Made by a program: the position numbers and the translations under genes
Notes under the pieces: model-generated
What the model was told of the DNA's origin: nothing
Seen by the model: only the letters and a program-made list of their open reading frames with translations
Databases searched by the model: none
Source of the DNA: Rhizophagus irregularis
Taxonomy: Eukaryota > Glomeromycota > Glomeromycetes > Glomerales > Glomeraceae
Assembly (NCBI RefSeq): GCF_026210795.1
Contig: NC_089455.1
Location: forward strand, 434,001-498,000
Reading direction: 5' to 3'
Length of the DNA stretch: 64,000 nucleotides
Part shown: positions 60,643 through 64,000 of the stretch, in pieces
Position numbering within the stretch: the stretch's first letter is position 1
Layout: each line of letters begins with the position of its first letter

Positions 60643-62000
60643 TATGTAATATTTAGTTTAAATGTGTTATAATTTTGTCGGGATTTTGACTTGTCAGGAT
60701 TTTGACTTGTCAAGATATTAGATTATCGAGATTTTGTTGACGGTCGCTCAAATGATTTTCGAGATTTCGTACCAAAACCAGTTTGAGTATCATACTATAA
60801 TCCTATCCCTAATATAGTAAGATTGTTAAGTAATTTCGGTTTATATAAAATTTTCTCAACAATCAAATAAACCATTACCATTTCAATATCCCGTTTCTCA
60901 AGGGATACATAATTTTATTATTATTTTTGTAAATTCTATTATTTTATATTTGGTGTTCCTGGACATTTTCATTGCATAGCGAGAGTGGGGGGTCTTCAAA
61001 ATTTTGTAGTTGAATACGACTTATCATAAATTTAATAAAGGCACTGACCAGTCATACTTGAAATAAAAAACAAAATTTCTTGAAAACTTTTATATAATTT
61101 TATTTATATTAATTATCATACATCATACTGACTCACATTATATCTGAAATGGTAATATCATTTTTTATGTAATTTAGGTTGCCAAATTTTTCAATACATA
61201 TTAGTTTTTTCAAAAATAAATACACATGATCTAAAATTATGTCATCAAACTTTGCAAATAACATACATTATATCAAGGGAATCAAAAAAAAAAATAAAAA
61301 AAATAAAAAAAAAAGACAAGGAAAAAGAGAGATTCCATTGAAAAAAAAAACTATTTCTTTTTTATACAATCTCTTTCAAACAGCATATTATTATTCAAAC
61401 ATTTAAACATCAATTAAATATAATAGTATTTTTAAACATTACTTAACTTCAATAGAAAATAATTTATCTCATCATTTTACAGTGCAGATTTAAATTTGAC
61501 CAAAATTTTGCTGCTGTATTAAAAATTGTGAGATTATTTATTGCTAAACCACAGTTCAGCATATAAGCAAATTCTGAATTATTAGACCTATAATATAATG
61601 ATAATCAAAAAGTTGATGTTGAAAATACAGTATATAGTATTTTAATTAAACTAATTAAATAATTAAAAATCAGTAAATTTTGATTTTTTTTTATTTATTA
61701 ATAACTAATTATTTTTAAAAAAAAATGGTTTAACATGATTTTATATGAATTGTTTGAGAAATTTAATGTTAACCTCAAATATACAATCCATTATTTATCC
61801 TGGTTAAATTTTCAAACCCTATTATTAATTAAATATATTAATAAAGTATTTACTAATATTTACAAATTAATTATAAATGGTAAAAGATTCACCTCTTTTC
61901 AACACGTTCCACTTATAGCGATATTGATTTTGTGTCACAATAAAATTATAATTATACTTATTCTTCTCGCTATTATGTTCTAATATAATTTATAATAATT
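60643..62000. other. AT-rich intergenic DNA
   Basis: 5' flank of the PPR relic and further non-coding sequence. The 82-codon plus ORF at 61735-61983 has biased Ile/Leu/Lys composition expected from AT-rich DNA and no motif. Confidence 0.5.
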
Positions 62001-64000
62001 TTATTAATTAAAGATTAATTAAAGTATAATTTTAACTTTAAGCAGTTTTAATAATAAATTTATAATTTTTTTTAATATATTATTAAAAACTTTATGATAT
62101 ATAATATATATTATTAAATAAATTGTTAAATTTTTTTTTAATATCATACTAAAGATACTTTTTGTTTAATATTATAGAAATAGAATAATAAGAATTAACT
62201 CTCTAATTTATTTTGTATTTCTGTATATATATATATTAATTTAAATAGTTTATTTTTTAAATTTTTTAATTATTTTAATAGATTAAAAATTATACTAAGT
62301 TTTTAATATTAAAAGTAATTTTATCTTTGTTAATAACTAAGTAGTTTATATTAATATTTAATTTTTTTTTTTAATATAAAGTTAATATATAATACAATTT
62401 TTTATATATAATTATTAATATTTATTATATAAATATTTTTTAATACTAATAATATAAATATATAATAACAATTATATAATTAAATTATTATTTGAAATAA
62501 AATGGATGTATTAAAAATATTTTAATTTGTTAAATATTTATTTTTAATTTTGAATTAAATGCAATAATATTTTTTAATGCTTTTTTTTTTATCAAATGGG
62601 ACTTTAGACTTGAATTTTTTTATTATATTTTTATTAATAAAATAATAAATATTTTATTATTATTTTTATATATGAATAAATTATTTTTTTAATAAAATAA
62701 TAAATATTTTATTATTCTATTTTTTTTATATATGCGATAGTATTATTTTTTATTATATTTTTATTAATAAAAAATAAATATTTATTATTTTTATATATGC
62801 AATAGACTATTTTTTATTAATAAAATAATAAATATTTTATTATTTTTATATATATAATAGTTTTAATTTTTATTACTTGATTTTATTTTTTTATTAATTA
62901 AAATTTAATTATTGCCTTTTTCAAGTTCCTCCAAATAAATCAAAAAATATTACTTTATTTCGTGAACTGCATTTTCTTCTATTTCCTAATCTAAATGAAA
63001 CTTATTCCTAAAAAATATTAAAAAAGTTTAATATATCTCTATAGGTAATAAAATTATACTAAATATTGTTATAACAAAATTTTCTATTTAATCTTTATTT
63101 GTTCTTGATTAAATTAATGCTGAAGTATGCTATATTTACTGAACTAATATGACTATATATATAAGATATTATTATAGTACTTTTTTGTATATTTTCTATA
63201 ATATTATTATTTTAATAAATCTATATATGCATTGTATAAAATTGTGGATATAGCTTATGATAATTTGTTTGTATAGTATTATTAGTATATAAACTACATA
63301 TCAATAAAGCATATATAAATCATTAAAAAAAAAATAATAAAATATATAAAATAAAATTATTCAATATTTTTATTTAATTTTTTTTTATCTATTATATATA
63401 ATTTATTTTTAAGTTTTTTAATATTTTTATAATATTATTTATTAAATTTTATATATATAAAACATAATAAATTTATCTATTTAAAAAATCTATATGATAT
63501 TAAATTTATAATAAAAGAATAAGTAAAAATAAAAATATTTTTTTTTAAATTAATATTTAAAAATTATATTATATATTTATTATTTTTAGTTATTTATTAA
63601 TTACTAATATTTATTATAAATAATTTAGTTTTGTATTTTTATTATAATAATTTTTTTTATAAAATAAGTCCATACTAAATAAATAATTTAATACTTTTAT
63701 ATATAATTAATATAGGAGTTAAATTCTTAATATTTTTTGAGATTTTTTTTTTAAAAAAATTATTTTAAATGTTATTTATATAAAAAAAAATTTTCAACTT
63801 AAATAAATTTATAGTTAAATTATAAAAAAAAAATTTCTTTATATTAAATTATTATGATTGTAGAATAAGTTATTTTTTTTTTCTAAAAAAAAAAATACTA
63901 ATATATAAAATTTTATACTAATTATATATGTATTAAATTATTATGATTTTAAAATTGTAAAAAAAAAGTTTTTTTATACTAGCTAATTATATATATATAT
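62001..64000. other. Extremely AT-rich desert
   Basis: Almost only A and T, with short direct repeats such as attaataaaataataaatat (62630-62870, about five copies). No gene or RNA seen. Confidence 0.6.

Noticed and set aside
61735..61983. 82-codon plus ORF
   Set aside because: Composition is that of AT-rich DNA, with no motif and no neighbouring exon.

Overview
The window looks like nuclear DNA of a fungus, most probably an arbuscular mycorrhizal fungus of the Rhizophagus type. The organism is an inference. It rests on extreme AT richness, genes broken by many short (about 50-150 bp) introns, a crinkler (CRN)-headed protein with a kinase-like C-terminus, a degenerate coiled-coil family, small PLDc_N-type membrane proteins and many short terminal-inverted-repeat elements. 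Single-copy eukaryotic housekeeping genes (SF3B2, SmE, ARL1, glycerol kinase) rule out bacterial or organellar DNA. Most gene models here were built by hand: splice sites were chosen so that phases match and conserved motifs join. Exon sums are multiples of three for every model except the WKF-domain gene, which has a one-base frame problem.

Layout. About 2.5-38 kb is gene-rich, mostly in divergent and convergent pairs. In order: a DUF4743-type Nudix hydrolase (-) divergent from an ADAL-like N6-methyl-AMP deaminase (+); glycerol kinase (-); a 2-oxoglutarate/Fe(II) oxygenase (-); an unrecognised 478-residue protein (+); SF3B2 (-); two tandem paralogous PLDc_N-type membrane proteins (-), too short and too split to show as long ORFs; a decayed coiled-coil family gene (-); the CRN-kinase (+); a kinase-like relic (-) containing a hAT-like MITE; ARL1 (-) divergent from a WKF-domain protein (+); a zinc-ribbon protein (-) divergent from SmE (+); a PQ-loop vacuolar transporter (-) divergent from a MINDY-type deubiquitinase (+); and a caprin-like RGG protein (-).

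About 38-64 kb is nearly gene-free and very AT-rich. It holds MITEs of several superfamilies, an inverted-repeat element built around telomere-like repeats, minisatellites, long homopolymers, T-run/A-run palindromes and a PPR pseudogene. No tRNA, rRNA or CRISPR array was recognised.

Functionally the intact genes cover RNA metabolism (SF3B2 and SmE in the spliceosome, a caprin-like RNA-binding protein), trafficking and protein turnover (ARL1, MINDY), small-molecule metabolism (glycerol kinase, Nudix, deaminase, oxygenase), vacuolar transport and one putative effector-like protein. They do not form a pathway. The most distinctive signals are the microexons in ARL1 and ADAL, the dated insertion of a GCCGAAACT-rich MITE into a kinase relic, and the telomere-like array inside an inverted-repeat element.
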